A stretch of DNA of 64,000 bases, taken from Rhizophagus prolifer (lineage: Eukaryota; Glomeromycota; Glomeromycetes; Glomerales; Glomeraceae). Below the pieces are notes generated by a model. That model worked only from the letters and a program-made list of their open reading frames with translations. It was not told the origin of the DNA and did no database searches. The DNA lies in NCBI GenBank assembly GCA_019425655.1, contig NQWY01024828.1, positions 62,001 to 126,000 on the forward strand. The letters are read 5' to 3'. Both the position numbers and the translations under genes were made by a program. Shown here piece by piece: positions 43,917 through 52,048 of this stretch (position 1 is the first letter of the stretch; the number at the start of each line of letters is the position of its first letter).

Positions 43917-43944
43917 GCAATAGATATCTTATGCATGCAACTCT

Positions 43945-44016
43945 TTATACATTCCAAACCTTGGAGAACCTTACAGCTCCCTTTTTTCCGATTTTGTTTT
44001 GCTTAAATATTTGCAT
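43945..44016 (-). CDS. Putative lysine-rich leader peptide of lysA
   Basis: 23 codons, start ATG at 44016 and stop TAA at 43947-43945. The peptide begins MQIFKQNKIGKK and ends SKVWNV, with five Lys (positions 5, 8, 11, 12, 19) and a Lys-Lys pair in the middle. The start is about 15 bases after the predicted transcription start. The stop overlaps the 5' arm of the possible antiterminator. Composition and position fit a leader peptide that senses lysyl-tRNA. No Shine-Dalgarno site is evident, which is usual here. Confidence 0.6.
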   Translation of the reverse strand: MQIFKQNKIGKKGAVRFSKVWNV

Positions 44017-44037
44017 TGCTTTGTTTAAAATTTTTCG

Positions 44038-44068
44038 CAAAATTAGAGTTTATCTGTAAATCCTGCAA
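44038..44068 (-). promoter_or_regulatory. lysA leader promoter
   Basis: On the minus strand, TTG (44068-44066), 20 bases, TAATTTTG (44045-44038). Between the end of the exonuclease gene and the leader peptide. Confidence 0.65.
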
Positions 44069-44084
44069 TGTTTTGGTTTGATTT

Positions 44085-45308
44085 TTATTTCTCGGGAAGC
44101 GGAGAAACCTCATATTCATTCCTCAAAAGTGCCAACTGCAAATCATTCTGCAAATCCTGTGAAAATCTTGGAACTGGCAACATCAGCTTTTTGATTTTCT
44201 CCAATGACTGAATCTGATGGTATAATTCATAAAAACCAAAACCAGTTAATTTGCCTTTCTCTAAAACCAGAAATGATTTTTCGCCCAAAGTTCTTCCGGA
44301 TGAAGACCAGATTTCATTCCTTCCTTTGAGATTGATTTTCTGAGTAAGTTCTGCCAAATCTTTCAGTTCTTCTCTGGATTTGATATAATTAATGGCTTTC
44401 AAACCTTGCGTAAAACTCTTGAATCTCAGTAAGGGTTTATCTTCCTGGAGTTTAATTTTCTCAAGAATGTATTTGTTTTTTCTGTAAAACAGTCCAAAAG
44501 TCAGTGGTTGCCTTTTTTGGATTCCTTTATTTTGCATCATCAGTTTGGCAATCAAATCCGTGCCGGTAAGTTCATAAGAGATTTTCTCGGTCTCTTCCTG
44601 GATTTTTTTATATTTCGCTTTATCGGAATCAAAAATTTTCTTGGCAGACTTATAAAGGTCTTCAACAACATCAGAACAGATGATTTTCCCGTCGCTGTTT
44701 TGGAAATATAGAATTCCTCTTTCGTTTGGCAGATCTTCCGTTAGAATCTGAACTTTACTGATGTAATCTTTCTCTAGGCTTTCTTCTTGTTGCGATTGGA
44801 TGATTTCGTTATTTTTGTCTTTGATAATCAGTAGTTTAAATAAATCCAAAGTTGCTCTTGCGTCACCACTTGCACGATGAGCTTCACTCAACGGAATCCC
44901 AATGGATTTGCAAAGTTTGCTCAAAGAGTAGCTTTTCTCCTCAGGAATCAGTTTTTGAGCTAACGGAATTGTATCTAAAGTTTTGATTTTGAATTCATAA
45001 CCAAGGCGTTTGAATGATTGACGAAGCATTCTGTAATCGAAGTCGATATTATGTCCCACCAATATAGAATCCTGTGTGATTTCCACAACACGTTTCGCAA
45101 TCTCGTGGAATTTAGGCGCAGTAATTACCATTTTCTGTGTAATTCCTGTCAGTTTTTGAACAAAGCTGGAAATCTCATCTTCTGGATTAACGAGTGAGAT
45201 GAATTGGTCTGTAATCTCGTGACCATCAAACCGATAGATGGCAATTTCTATAATGCTTTCTTTTCTAAAAGGCGCTCCGTTACTTTCTATGTCTATTACT
45301 GAATACAT
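44085..45308 (-). CDS. DEDDh 3'-5' exonuclease, DNA polymerase III epsilon-like
   Basis: 407 residues. Exonuclease domain in the first 170: VIDIESNG (D-x-E), HNIDFDYRML, and RASGDARATLDL with the DEDDh His. The rest (about 190-407) has no motif I can name; parts such as LTFGLFYRKNKYILEK and KSFLVLEKGKLTGFGFYEL resemble the UvrC-like C-terminal half found on such fusions in Bacteroidota. The enzyme may act in repair or proofreading. The predicted minus-strand TAACTTTG box at 45333-45326 is near the start. Confidence 0.85.
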   Translation of the reverse strand: MYSVIDIESNGAPFRKESIIEIAIYRFDGHEITDQFISLVNPEDEISSFVQKLTGITQKMVITAPKFHEIAKRVVEITQDSILVGHNIDFDYRMLRQSFKRLGYEFKIKTLDTIPLAQKLIPEEKSYSLSKLCKSIGIPLSEAHRASGDARATLDLFKLLIIKDKNNEIIQSQQEESLEKDYISKVQILTEDLPNERGILYFQNSDGKIICSDVVEDLYKSAKKIFDSDKAKYKKIQEETEKISYELTGTDLIAKLMMQNKGIQKRQPLTFGLFYRKNKYILEKIKLQEDKPLLRFKSFTQGLKAINYIKSREELKDLAELTQKINLKGRNEIWSSSGRTLGEKSFLVLEKGKLTGFGFYELYHQIQSLEKIKKLMLPVPRFSQDLQNDLQLALLRNEYEVSPLPEK

Positions 45309-45322
45309 CTACATTTTTCGTT

Positions 45323-45973
45323 CTACAAAGTTAAGAAACTTGAGAGATTTCCTTTCTCAAACATTTTGTTGTTGATGAGCTCTATTTTCTTAATTGAGCC
45401 TACCGGAACGATTGTAATTGTCTTACTTCCTTTCTCAACATAAAAGAAATAAGCGCTATTGGAGTCAATGAGATAAATATCTTTTTGATTTCCAGAATCA
45501 TCGGTAATCCTATGTTTGATTTTTAGATTGTTTTTTTTGATTCTGTCCTTTACAGAAAAACCGCTTCCGATTCCTCCTCCTAAAAAGAAAGCGGCGATCA
45601 TAAATGCAACCGAAAAATAAACTTGCTTTTTGATGTGAAGTTTCAAATCTTGTACAGATGCATTAGGGTTTTTTTTGAGAAAAGGTCTATTAATAAGAGA
45701 ATTGCGAACCCAATTTTTATGACTGTTATTCGCTAAAAAATTATTGTACCAAATAAGACCGATAATAAGAATAATAACTGTTACCAGTATAATTGGCTGA
45801 GAGGTCAATTCTGAGATAGGGCTTATCAAAATATCCATAATTGAAGAATATTTCAGGAAATTAATTCCTAACATATAGAAAAATACACCATCTCTCAGGA
45901 TTCCCAGGATTATTAGATACAAATAACCTAATGGCAAAAATGTCTGTAGTTTCTCGATCAGTTTATAATCCAT
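45323..45973 (-). CDS. Membrane protein of unknown function
   Basis: 216 residues with at least three membrane helices: LGYLYLIILGILRDGVFFYM, IILVTVIILIIGLIWYNNFL and VYFSVAFMIAAFFLGGGIG. A positively charged C-terminal soluble domain (VKDRIKKNNLKIKHRI, then a beta-rich tail IYLIDSNSAYFFYVEKGSK) may face the cytoplasm. Not recognised. It lies between a HerA-like ATPase gene and an exonuclease gene on the same strand, so the three may be one transcript; the function is not thereby shown. Confidence 0.75.
   Translation of the reverse strand: MDYKLIEKLQTFLPLGYLYLIILGILRDGVFFYMLGINFLKYSSIMDILISPISELTSQPIILVTVIILIIGLIWYNNFLANNSHKNWVRNSLINRPFLKKNPNASVQDLKLHIKKQVYFSVAFMIAAFFLGGGIGSGFSVKDRIKKNNLKIKHRITDDSGNQKDIYLIDSNSAYFFYVEKGSKTITIVPVGSIKKIELINNKMFEKGNLSSFLTL
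45326..45333 (-). promoter_or_regulatory. -7 box for the exonuclease gene
   Basis: TAACTTTG on the minus strand, 17 bases before the ATG; it lies inside the last codons of the upstream gene. Confidence 0.35.
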
Positions 45974-45984
45974 TGAATTAGTTA

Positions 45985-47511
45985 TTATCTCCTTTTCTTC
46001 AGGCTAAACATTCCTAAAATAAACTTCGCACCTTCTCTCGCCAATGTTGTCATAAAGGTTTTTCCGGCACGGCTTTCCATTACCTGTTCAAACATTCCCG
46101 GTTCTTCTTTAGGTTGTACGGTTCTCGTTGGTGTAGGAATTACGGTTTGAGAATGTTCTTCTAATCTTCTATTTAGTATTTCGTAAGCACTTTCCTTATC
46201 AATGGTCTGTTCATATTTTCTGACGAGTTCCGAATTTCTTGTTAGTTCATCAATTTCTGATGAGGTTAAGACATCCATTCGGCTTTCCGGAGAAATCAGA
46301 TAAGTCTGAACCAAAGGTGTCGGAATTCCTTTTTCGTCAAGAGCTGTTACGAAAGCTTCTCCAATACCAAGATTCTGAATGAGTTCATTAGCTTTGTAGA
46401 ATTCTGTAATTGGATAATTTTCTACCGCTTTATCAATTTCTTTCCTGTCTTTGGCTGTGAATCCTCTCAAGGCATGCTGGATTTTCAAACCAAGCTGACT
46501 CAATATATTTTCCGGAACATCGCCGGGAATCTGAGTGATAAAATAAATACCGATGCCTTTTGAACGGATTAATTTTACCATTGTTTCAATCTGGGAAAGC
46601 AATGCCTTCGAAGCTTCATTGAAAATCAAATGTGCTTCATCTATGAATAGAACCAATTTTGGTCTTCCACTGTCGCCTTCTTCAGGAAAGGTCATATAGA
46701 TTTCTGCAAAAAGCGATAACATAAACGTTGAGAAAAGATTCGGTTTGTTTTGGATGTCATCCACACGGAAAATATTCACAACACCTTTTCCGTCTCTGGT
46801 TTTTAGCAGGTCTTCAACTTCAAAACTTGGTTCGCCGAAAAAAGTCGATGCACCTTGTTGTTCCATTGCGACAATCGAGCGTAAGATTGCGCCCAAAGAT
46901 GCCGGTGCAATAGAACCGTAATTGTCAGCTAGTTCTTTTTTACCAACCGGATTATCCGTTACGTATTGCAAAACTTTTTTCAAATCCTGCAAATCAACCA
47001 AAGGCAAAGCTTTGTCATCACAGTATTTGAAAACAATAGACATGATGCTTTGCTGGGTATCATTGAGTCCAAGAATTTTACTTAACAAGATTGGTCCGAA
47101 TTCCAACACAGTGGCTCTCAATTTCACACCTTTTGTTCCGGAAATAGTCATCAGTTCTACCGGAAAGCTCTGTGGGGAATAAGGCAACTGCGTTTTGGCA
47201 TAACGGTCTTTGATGTTGTCATTTTCTGTTCCTGCTTCTGCAATTCCGGAAAGATCTCCTTTGATATCCATTACCAAAGTTGGGATTCCTGCGTGAGACA
47301 ATTGCTCCACAAAAACCTGAAGTGTTTTGGTTTTTCCGGTTCCCGTTGCGCCGGCAATTAATCCGTGCCGGTTTACGGTTTTAAGTGGGATCGAAACATT
47401 GACTTCCGTTACAACTTCGCCGTCAAGCATTCCTTTTCCAAGAATGATATGTTCTCCTTTCGGATTATATTTTGCGTTAAGATCTGTGATGAATTTCTCT
47501 TTATCTGACAT
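45985..47511 (-). CDS. HerA-like DUF853 family ATPase
   Basis: 508 residues. Walker A AGATGTGKTKTLQVFVEQL near residue 53, Walker B LVLFIDEAHLIFNEAS near 290, then SKGIGIYFITQIPGDVPENIL, typical of the HerA/DUF853 group. Length and the Pro/Thr-rich C-terminal spacer before KFILGMFSLKKRR fit the family. HerA ATPases pair with NurA nuclease in archaea; DUF853 members in bacteria have no proven role. The next two genes on the strand are a membrane protein and an exonuclease. Confidence 0.9.
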   Translation of the reverse strand: MSDKEKFITDLNAKYNPKGEHIILGKGMLDGEVVTEVNVSIPLKTVNRHGLIAGATGTGKTKTLQVFVEQLSHAGIPTLVMDIKGDLSGIAEAGTENDNIKDRYAKTQLPYSPQSFPVELMTISGTKGVKLRATVLEFGPILLSKILGLNDTQQSIMSIVFKYCDDKALPLVDLQDLKKVLQYVTDNPVGKKELADNYGSIAPASLGAILRSIVAMEQQGASTFFGEPSFEVEDLLKTRDGKGVVNIFRVDDIQNKPNLFSTFMLSLFAEIYMTFPEEGDSGRPKLVLFIDEAHLIFNEASKALLSQIETMVKLIRSKGIGIYFITQIPGDVPENILSQLGLKIQHALRGFTAKDRKEIDKAVENYPITEFYKANELIQNLGIGEAFVTALDEKGIPTPLVQTYLISPESRMDVLTSSEIDELTRNSELVRKYEQTIDKESAYEILNRRLEEHSQTVIPTPTRTVQPKEEPGMFEQVMESRAGKTFMTTLAREGAKFILGMFSLKKRR

Positions 47512-47647
47512 CGATTGGTTTTTGAATGTTTAAATTTAAAAATATTTTCCAGAAATTTAAACTTTAGCAATTACATTAATTTGTCTTGTATTAGAATATG
47601 CTCAAATTTCTGATTTTCGAAAATATAAAAGCGAGGCAATAATATTT

Positions 47648-47655
47648 TATCTTTG
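47648..47655 (+). promoter_or_regulatory. -7 box for the bestrophin gene
   Basis: TATCTTTG, 17 bases before the ATG at 47673; a -33 TTG is not obvious. Confidence 0.35.
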
Positions 47656-47672
47656 TATCCAAATCACAAAGC

Positions 47673-48554
47673 ATGCGTGCTTATAACACAAAAAATTTCC
47701 TGAAAATACTTATCAGTCTTCATAAAAGTGATACACTGAAGGTTCTTTTCCCAACAATTGTTTTAGTCGGCATTTACTCATATGCAGTCTATTATTTTGA
47801 AGTAGAATTTTTGCATCTGACATCCAAATCTTCTGTAAGCAATATCGGGATGATCCATTCTTTGCTGGGGTTTGTTTTGTCTTTGCTGTTGGTTTTCAGG
47901 ACAAACACAGCTTACGATCGTTGGTGGGAAGGGCGGAAGCTTTGGGGTAAACTGGTTAATGACAGCCGGAATTTTGTCATTAAGATTAACAGCATCCTTC
48001 CGGAATCTGATATTAAAAACAGGACTCAAATTGCAAAATACCTGAAATTTTTCCCTCACTTCCTGAATAGCCACCTTTCCAAAGAATCAACAAGATTGGT
48101 TCTGGATGAAGGTTTTGCAGATTTGGCTAAGGAACTGAAACATCATCCGCCGGCAGAATTGATTTTTCTGTTGACTAAAAAACTGTACCAGCTTAAAAAA
48201 GAAGGAAAAATTTCTGACACCGAGATGTTATTTTTGGACACGCAGTTATCCGGCTTTTTAGATGTTTGCGGCGGTTGTGAAAGAATTAAAAATACGCCTA
48301 TTCCATATTCGTACTCATCATTTATAAAGAAGTTTATTATCTTTTATGTAATGGCTTTACCAATTGCTAATGTTGTTAATCTGGGTTGTTTTATGATTCC
48401 CATTACTATGTTTGTATATTATGTGCTGATGAGTTTGGAACTGATTGCGGAAGAAATAGAAGATCCGTTCAATAATGATGAGAATGATATTCCTATGGAA
48501 GCCATTTCTCAAAATATCGAAAGAAGTATCGATTTAATTTTAAATAAAGTCTGA
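47673..48554 (+). CDS. Bestrophin family ion channel (UPF0187)
   Basis: 293 residues. Membrane helices at about 25-43 and 55-75; hallmark RTNTAYDRWWEGRKLWG, IAKYLKFFPHFL, QLSGFLDVCGGCERIKNTPIPYSYS, and ending with EDPFNNDENDIPMEAISQNI (the acidic part before the C-terminal helix). Bacterial bestrophins are pentameric ion channels, often for cations. The SpoU methyltransferase gene follows after two bases. Confidence 0.93.
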   Translation: MRAYNTKNFLKILISLHKSDTLKVLFPTIVLVGIYSYAVYYFEVEFLHLTSKSSVSNIGMIHSLLGFVLSLLLVFRTNTAYDRWWEGRKLWGKLVNDSRNFVIKINSILPESDIKNRTQIAKYLKFFPHFLNSHLSKESTRLVLDEGFADLAKELKHHPPAELIFLLTKKLYQLKKEGKISDTEMLFLDTQLSGFLDVCGGCERIKNTPIPYSYSSFIKKFIIFYVMALPIANVVNLGCFMIPITMFVYYVLMSLELIAEEIEDPFNNDENDIPMEAISQNIERSIDLILNKV

Positions 48555-48556
48555 CT

Positions 48557-49093
48557 GTGACAAAGAAACTGAAACTAGAAGAACTGGGAAGAATAGATGT
48601 GGAAACGTTCAAAAGAACAGCTAAAATTCCTTTGGTTGTGATTTTGGATAGTGTTAGAAGTATGCATAATGTAGGAGCGATCTTCCGGACTGGTGATGCT
48701 TTTCTAATAGAAAAAGTGGTGCTTTGCGGAATCACGCCTCAACCACCTCACCGCGAGATTCATAAAGCCGCATTGGGTGCAACAGAGAGTGTGGATTGGG
48801 TCTATGAGCAGGATATTAATGTGGCTATAGACAATCTTAAAAAAGAAAACTTTGAGATTATTGGCATTGAACAGACTTCATCCAGTCAGTTAATAACGGA
48901 TTTTGAAATTGATCCGGAAAAAAAATATGCCTTGATTCTTGGGAACGAAGTCGATGGGATCAGTGATGATGCGCTTGGGAATATTGATAATTTTCTGGAA
49001 ATTCCTCAGTTAGGAACCAAACATTCTCTTAATGTAAGCGTCTGTGGCGGAATTGTGATCTGGGAATTTGCGAAGAATCTTGGATTTAGATAA
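48557..49093 (+). CDS. TrmH/SpoU family RNA methyltransferase
   Basis: 178 residues from a GTG start two bases after the bestrophin stop. The SPOUT knot is complete: LDSVRSMHNVGAIFRTGDAF (motif 1), ALILGNEVDGISDDAL (motif 2) and LEIPQLGTKHSLNVSVCGGI (motif 3). Such enzymes methylate the ribose 2'-OH of tRNA or rRNA with SAM. The exact nucleotide cannot be named from the sequence; the length and lack of an N-terminal domain fit a tRNA Gm18/Cm34 type enzyme. Confidence 0.92.
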   Translation: MTKKLKLEELGRIDVETFKRTAKIPLVVILDSVRSMHNVGAIFRTGDAFLIEKVVLCGITPQPPHREIHKAALGATESVDWVYEQDINVAIDNLKKENFEIIGIEQTSSSQLITDFEIDPEKKYALILGNEVDGISDDALGNIDNFLEIPQLGTKHSLNVSVCGGIVIWEFAKNLGFR

Positions 49094-49094
49094 T

Positions 49095-49157
49095 AAAAAA
49101 CTGCAAACACCAGAAGTGCCGCAGTTTGAAATAAATCTAATAAAAAGTAAAAATGAA
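49095..49157 (-). ncRNA. Candidate small RNA, opposite to both neighbours
   Basis: On the minus strand a full promoter (TTG at 49195-49193, 21 bases, TATCTTTG at 49171-49164) is followed by about 60 bases and an intrinsic terminator (AAACTGC / GCAGTTT at 49127-49098 with an inner CAC/GTG helix and a T-run). Both flanking genes are on the plus strand, so nothing else there needs a minus-strand promoter and terminator. The stretch has no ATG. It could base-pair with the 3' UTR of the methyltransferase gene. Not verified. Confidence 0.4.
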
Positions 49158-49163
49158 AGGCGA

Positions 49164-49195
49164 CAAAGATATATTTTTAAATTAATACAAAGCAA
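49164..49195 (-). promoter_or_regulatory. Promoter of the candidate small RNA
   Basis: TTG-N21-TATCTTTG on the minus strand between two plus-strand genes. Confidence 0.5.
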
Positions 49196-49265
49196 CAGTT
49201 TTGTAAAAAAAGTATAAAAATTTTTAAAATCTTTTCTGGCTGAGTAATTTTTGTAAATTAGCATA

Positions 49266-49919
49266 ATGTTTATCAAAGACTACATCTCCAAAGATTACCC
49301 GGCTTTCAGCGTCAAAGACTCTATAGAAGAGGCTTCTGAGGTTGCTAAAGAATTTGGATATTCCCATGTTTTCATTGTGAACAAGGGTCTTTTCCTGGGA
49401 GGGCTCAGTCAGTCTTTTTTAGAAGACAGTCCTGAAGGAAAACTGGATTCTCTCAATATTCATTTTGAGCGTTTTGCAATTATGGAAGACAGCAGTCTGT
49501 TGGACAGTATCAAGCTTTTCCATATTTTTAATTCCAATGTGGTTCCTGTTATTTCGAAGGAAGAAAAGTATCTGGGTTACATCTCCTGTGATGATATTTT
49601 TAATGAGTTTTCCAAATATCCCTTGTTTTCGGAAAATGGTGCAATACTGACCATCCAGACCAACGGCCTGCATTATTCTATGACAGAGATTTCGCAGATT
49701 GTGGAAAGTAACAATGCTAAGATCTATGGCGTTTTCATCAATGCAATCAAAGAAGATAGTATAGAAATTACACTCAAGATCAGTAACGAAAATCTAAGTT
49801 CTATAGATGAAACTTTTGAGAGATACGGTTATGTTGTAGTCCATAAACATTATGACGATGAGAAAGAAGAACTCTTGAAAGACCGGTTCGGATTTTTTCA
49901 GAAATTTTTGGAGATTTAA
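49266..49919 (+). CDS. CBS domain-containing protein
   Basis: 217 residues. One CBS-type pair over about 1-125: FIKDYISKDYPAFSVKDSIE, SLLDSIKLFHIFNSNVVPVI, YLGYISCDDIFNEFSKYPLF. The second half (about 130-217) resembles an ACT-like fold (MTEISQIVESNNAKIYGVFI, IEITLKISNENL). Members bind adenosine nucleotides or metabolites. It is followed after two bases by nadK, so a role linked to adenylate or NAD status is possible but not shown. Confidence 0.88.
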   Translation: MFIKDYISKDYPAFSVKDSIEEASEVAKEFGYSHVFIVNKGLFLGGLSQSFLEDSPEGKLDSLNIHFERFAIMEDSSLLDSIKLFHIFNSNVVPVISKEEKYLGYISCDDIFNEFSKYPLFSENGAILTIQTNGLHYSMTEISQIVESNNAKIYGVFINAIKEDSIEITLKISNENLSSIDETFERYGYVVVHKHYDDEKEELLKDRFGFFQKFLEI

Positions 49920-49921
49920 TT

Positions 49922-50794
49922 ATGAAAGCAGCCATTTATTCTCAAAAGAAAGATCTTGATACGTTTTTGTATCTCAATCGGTTCATTTCAGAATTGGCGC
50001 TGAGAGAAGTGTCCGTTGTTCTTCACGCCGAGATGGCGGAAAATCTGAATTTTTCCAAAGAATTCGAAACATTTTCCGGCAAAGAGGGACTTAAAAATAA
50101 GAATGTCAATATCGTTTTTAGTTTCGGGGGCGATGGAACTATTCTTAATGCGTTGACTTTTATACAGGATCTTGAAATTCCGATTATTGGGGTTAATACA
50201 GGACGATTGGGGTTTTTGGCCAATTTCCGGAAAGACCAGATTTTTGACGAATTGGATTCGATTATCCTTGAAAAGAATTATAATATCAGTGAAAGATCGG
50301 TAATTAAAATCACGACAAATGATAATTCTGAAATCGATTTTCCATTCGCTTTGAATGATGTCAGTCTTTCCAGAAAAGAAACGACATCAATGATTACGGT
50401 CGAGTCTTACATTAATGATGAGTTTCTGAATGTTTTCTGGGGCGATGGATTGATCGTTTCAACTCCAACCGGTTCTACAGCTTATTCACTGAGTTGTGGC
50501 GGACCGATTATTTCTCCGACGAACGATAATTTTGCGATATCGCCAATAGCACCTCATAACCTGAATGTCCGTCCACTGATTGTAAAAGATGACTCGAAAA
50601 TAAAACTGACAGTTAAAAGCCGGGTTCCGCAATACACTTTGGCTTTGGATTCAAGGCTTTATCATATGGAAGTGGGGAGTGAGATTATCATTGAAAAAGC
50701 AGAATTTTCTTTGTTCCTTATCAAACCGAAAAATTTCAGTTTCTACGAAACAATCCGCCAGAAGTTGCTTTGGGGAAATGACAAGAGAAATTAA
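49922..50794 (+). CDS. nadK: NAD kinase
   Basis: 290 residues. The GGDGT motif (FSFGGDGTILNAL), NTGRLGFLAN, ALNDVSLSRKETTSMI and the binding loop DGLIVSTPTGSTAYSLSCGGP are complete. It phosphorylates NAD to NADP with ATP or polyphosphate. It follows the CBS-domain gene with two bases between, likely co-transcribed. Confidence 0.96.
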   Translation: MKAAIYSQKKDLDTFLYLNRFISELALREVSVVLHAEMAENLNFSKEFETFSGKEGLKNKNVNIVFSFGGDGTILNALTFIQDLEIPIIGVNTGRLGFLANFRKDQIFDELDSIILEKNYNISERSVIKITTNDNSEIDFPFALNDVSLSRKETTSMITVESYINDEFLNVFWGDGLIVSTPTGSTAYSLSCGGPIISPTNDNFAISPIAPHNLNVRPLIVKDDSKIKLTVKSRVPQYTLALDSRLYHMEVGSEIIIEKAEFSLFLIKPKNFSFYETIRQKLLWGNDKRN

Positions 50795-50895
50795 TTATTG
50801 AAAAATTATTCTTAACATAGTATATTAATTGAAGTTAGAATTATTAATAATTTCGTAACTTTACAGTCCAAAAAATCTTAAAAAATATAATAAAA

Positions 50896-51963
50896 ATGAG
50901 CAGAAAATTTCCGGCAGGAGTTGCCACTGGTTCTTTAGTAACAGAGATATTTGATTATGCAAAAGAAAAGCAATTTGCGCTTCCTGCTGCTAATGTGATT
51001 GGCTCTAGTAATATCAATGCAACTTTGGAAACTGCTGCAAAACTAAACGCTCCTGTAATTATCCAGTTTTCAAATGGTGGTGCGGCTTTCAATGCAGGAA
51101 AAGGCTTGAGCAATGATGGTCAAAGGGCTTCGATACTTGGAGCTATTGCTGGTGCAAAGCACATCCATACTTTGGCAGAAGCTTACGGAGCGACAGTAAT
51201 CCTGCATACAGACCATTGTGCAAAAAAATTATTGCCTTGGGTTGATGGTCTTTTAGATGCAAGTGAAGAACATTTCAGACTGACGGGAAAACCATTATAT
51301 TCTTCTCACATGCTGGATCTTTCTGAAGAACCTTTGGAAGAAAATCTCGAAGTTTCTGCTAAATATTTCGAAAGAATGGCAAAAATGGGAATGACTCTAG
51401 AAATTGAACTTGGAGTAACCGGAGGTGAAGAAGATGGTGTTGATAACTCTGATGTTGACAGCTCAAAATTATACACACAACCCGAAGAGGTTGCACATGC
51501 TTATGAAGTTTTGAAAAAAGTGTCTGATAATTTTACAATTGCTGCTGCTTTCGGCAATGTACATGGTGTTTATAAACCGGGCAACGTAAAATTAACTCCA
51601 AAAATCCTTGATAATTCTCAGAAATATGTTCAGGAGAAATTTGGTACAGGGGAGAAACCGGTAAATTTTGTGTTCCATGGTGGATCTGGCTCTACTTTGG
51701 AAGAAATAAGAGAAGCAATCAGCTACGGTGTTGTAAAAATGAACATCGATACAGATTTACAATTCGGTTACACAGAAGGAATCAGAGATTATATGACAGA
51801 ACAGATTGAATATCTGCGCCATCAGATCGGAAATCCAACTGGTGCCGATGCTCCAAATAAGAAATTTTACGATCCAAGAGTCTGGGTAAGAAAAGGAGAA
51901 GAAACGTATATCAAGAGATTGACTCAGGCTTTTGAAGATCTGAACAATATCAATACACTTTAA
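50896..51963 (+). CDS. fbaA: Fructose-bisphosphate aldolase, class II
   Basis: 355 residues. Zn-binding HTDHCAKK (His and Asp), the Glu in EIELGVTGGEEDGVDNS, VHGVYKPGNVKL and FHGGSGSTLEEIREAISYGV (phosphate loop), all of the class IIA type found in E. coli FbaA. It cleaves fructose 1,6-bisphosphate in glycolysis and makes it in gluconeogenesis. Upstream AT-rich sequence has TAACTTTA as a possible weak promoter box near 50857. Confidence 0.97.
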   Translation: MSRKFPAGVATGSLVTEIFDYAKEKQFALPAANVIGSSNINATLETAAKLNAPVIIQFSNGGAAFNAGKGLSNDGQRASILGAIAGAKHIHTLAEAYGATVILHTDHCAKKLLPWVDGLLDASEEHFRLTGKPLYSSHMLDLSEEPLEENLEVSAKYFERMAKMGMTLEIELGVTGGEEDGVDNSDVDSSKLYTQPEEVAHAYEVLKKVSDNFTIAAAFGNVHGVYKPGNVKLTPKILDNSQKYVQEKFGTGEKPVNFVFHGGSGSTLEEIREAISYGVVKMNIDTDLQFGYTEGIRDYMTEQIEYLRHQIGNPTGADAPNKKFYDPRVWVRKGEETYIKRLTQAFEDLNNINTL

Positions 51964-52048
51964 TAATTTATAAATGATAATTGATGAGCGATAAATGGTT
52001 CAGTCGTTTTCTCATCAGTTATCATTTTTCATTTATCAATTATAGAAT
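51964..52048. repeat. AT-rich inverted repeat between fbaA and accD
   Basis: The arms ATAAATGATAATTGATGAG and CTCATCAGTTATCATTTTTC (left part 51970-51990, right part about 52010-52030) are nearly complementary, so a long imperfect hairpin forms. It resembles the AT-rich hairpin before htpG (36300-36330). It may be a terminator for fbaA, although no strong T-run follows. Confidence 0.45.

Larger units (their letters stand above)
43866..44037 (-). promoter_or_regulatory. lysA transcription attenuator (leader with terminator and possible antiterminator)
   Basis: Read on the minus strand from a start near 44031: a 23-codon peptide frame (44016-43945), then an arm AAAGAGTTGC (43946-43937) whose first two A belong to the peptide's stop codon, then an arm GCAGACTCTTT (43915-43905) that can pair with it, then the terminator GGCAGACTCTT / AAGAATCTGCC (43916-43890) and a T-rich tail, 24 bases before lysA. 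The two pairings exclude each other. A third pairing, ATGCAA at the peptide start with TTGCAT just after its stop, would compete with the antiterminator. If Lys-tRNA is charged, the ribosome reaches the stop and covers the antiterminator arm; if not, it stalls and lysA is read. Confidence 0.65.

Noticed and set aside
43866-44068. Lysine riboswitch before lysA
   Set aside because: The leader is shorter than the aptamer of that class and lacks its multi-helix junction; a Lys-rich reading frame and a terminator explain it better.
49095-49127. Hairpin as the plus-strand terminator of the SpoU gene
   Set aside because: There is no T-tract after it on the plus strand; the T-run is on the minus strand. 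It may still act weakly in both directions.
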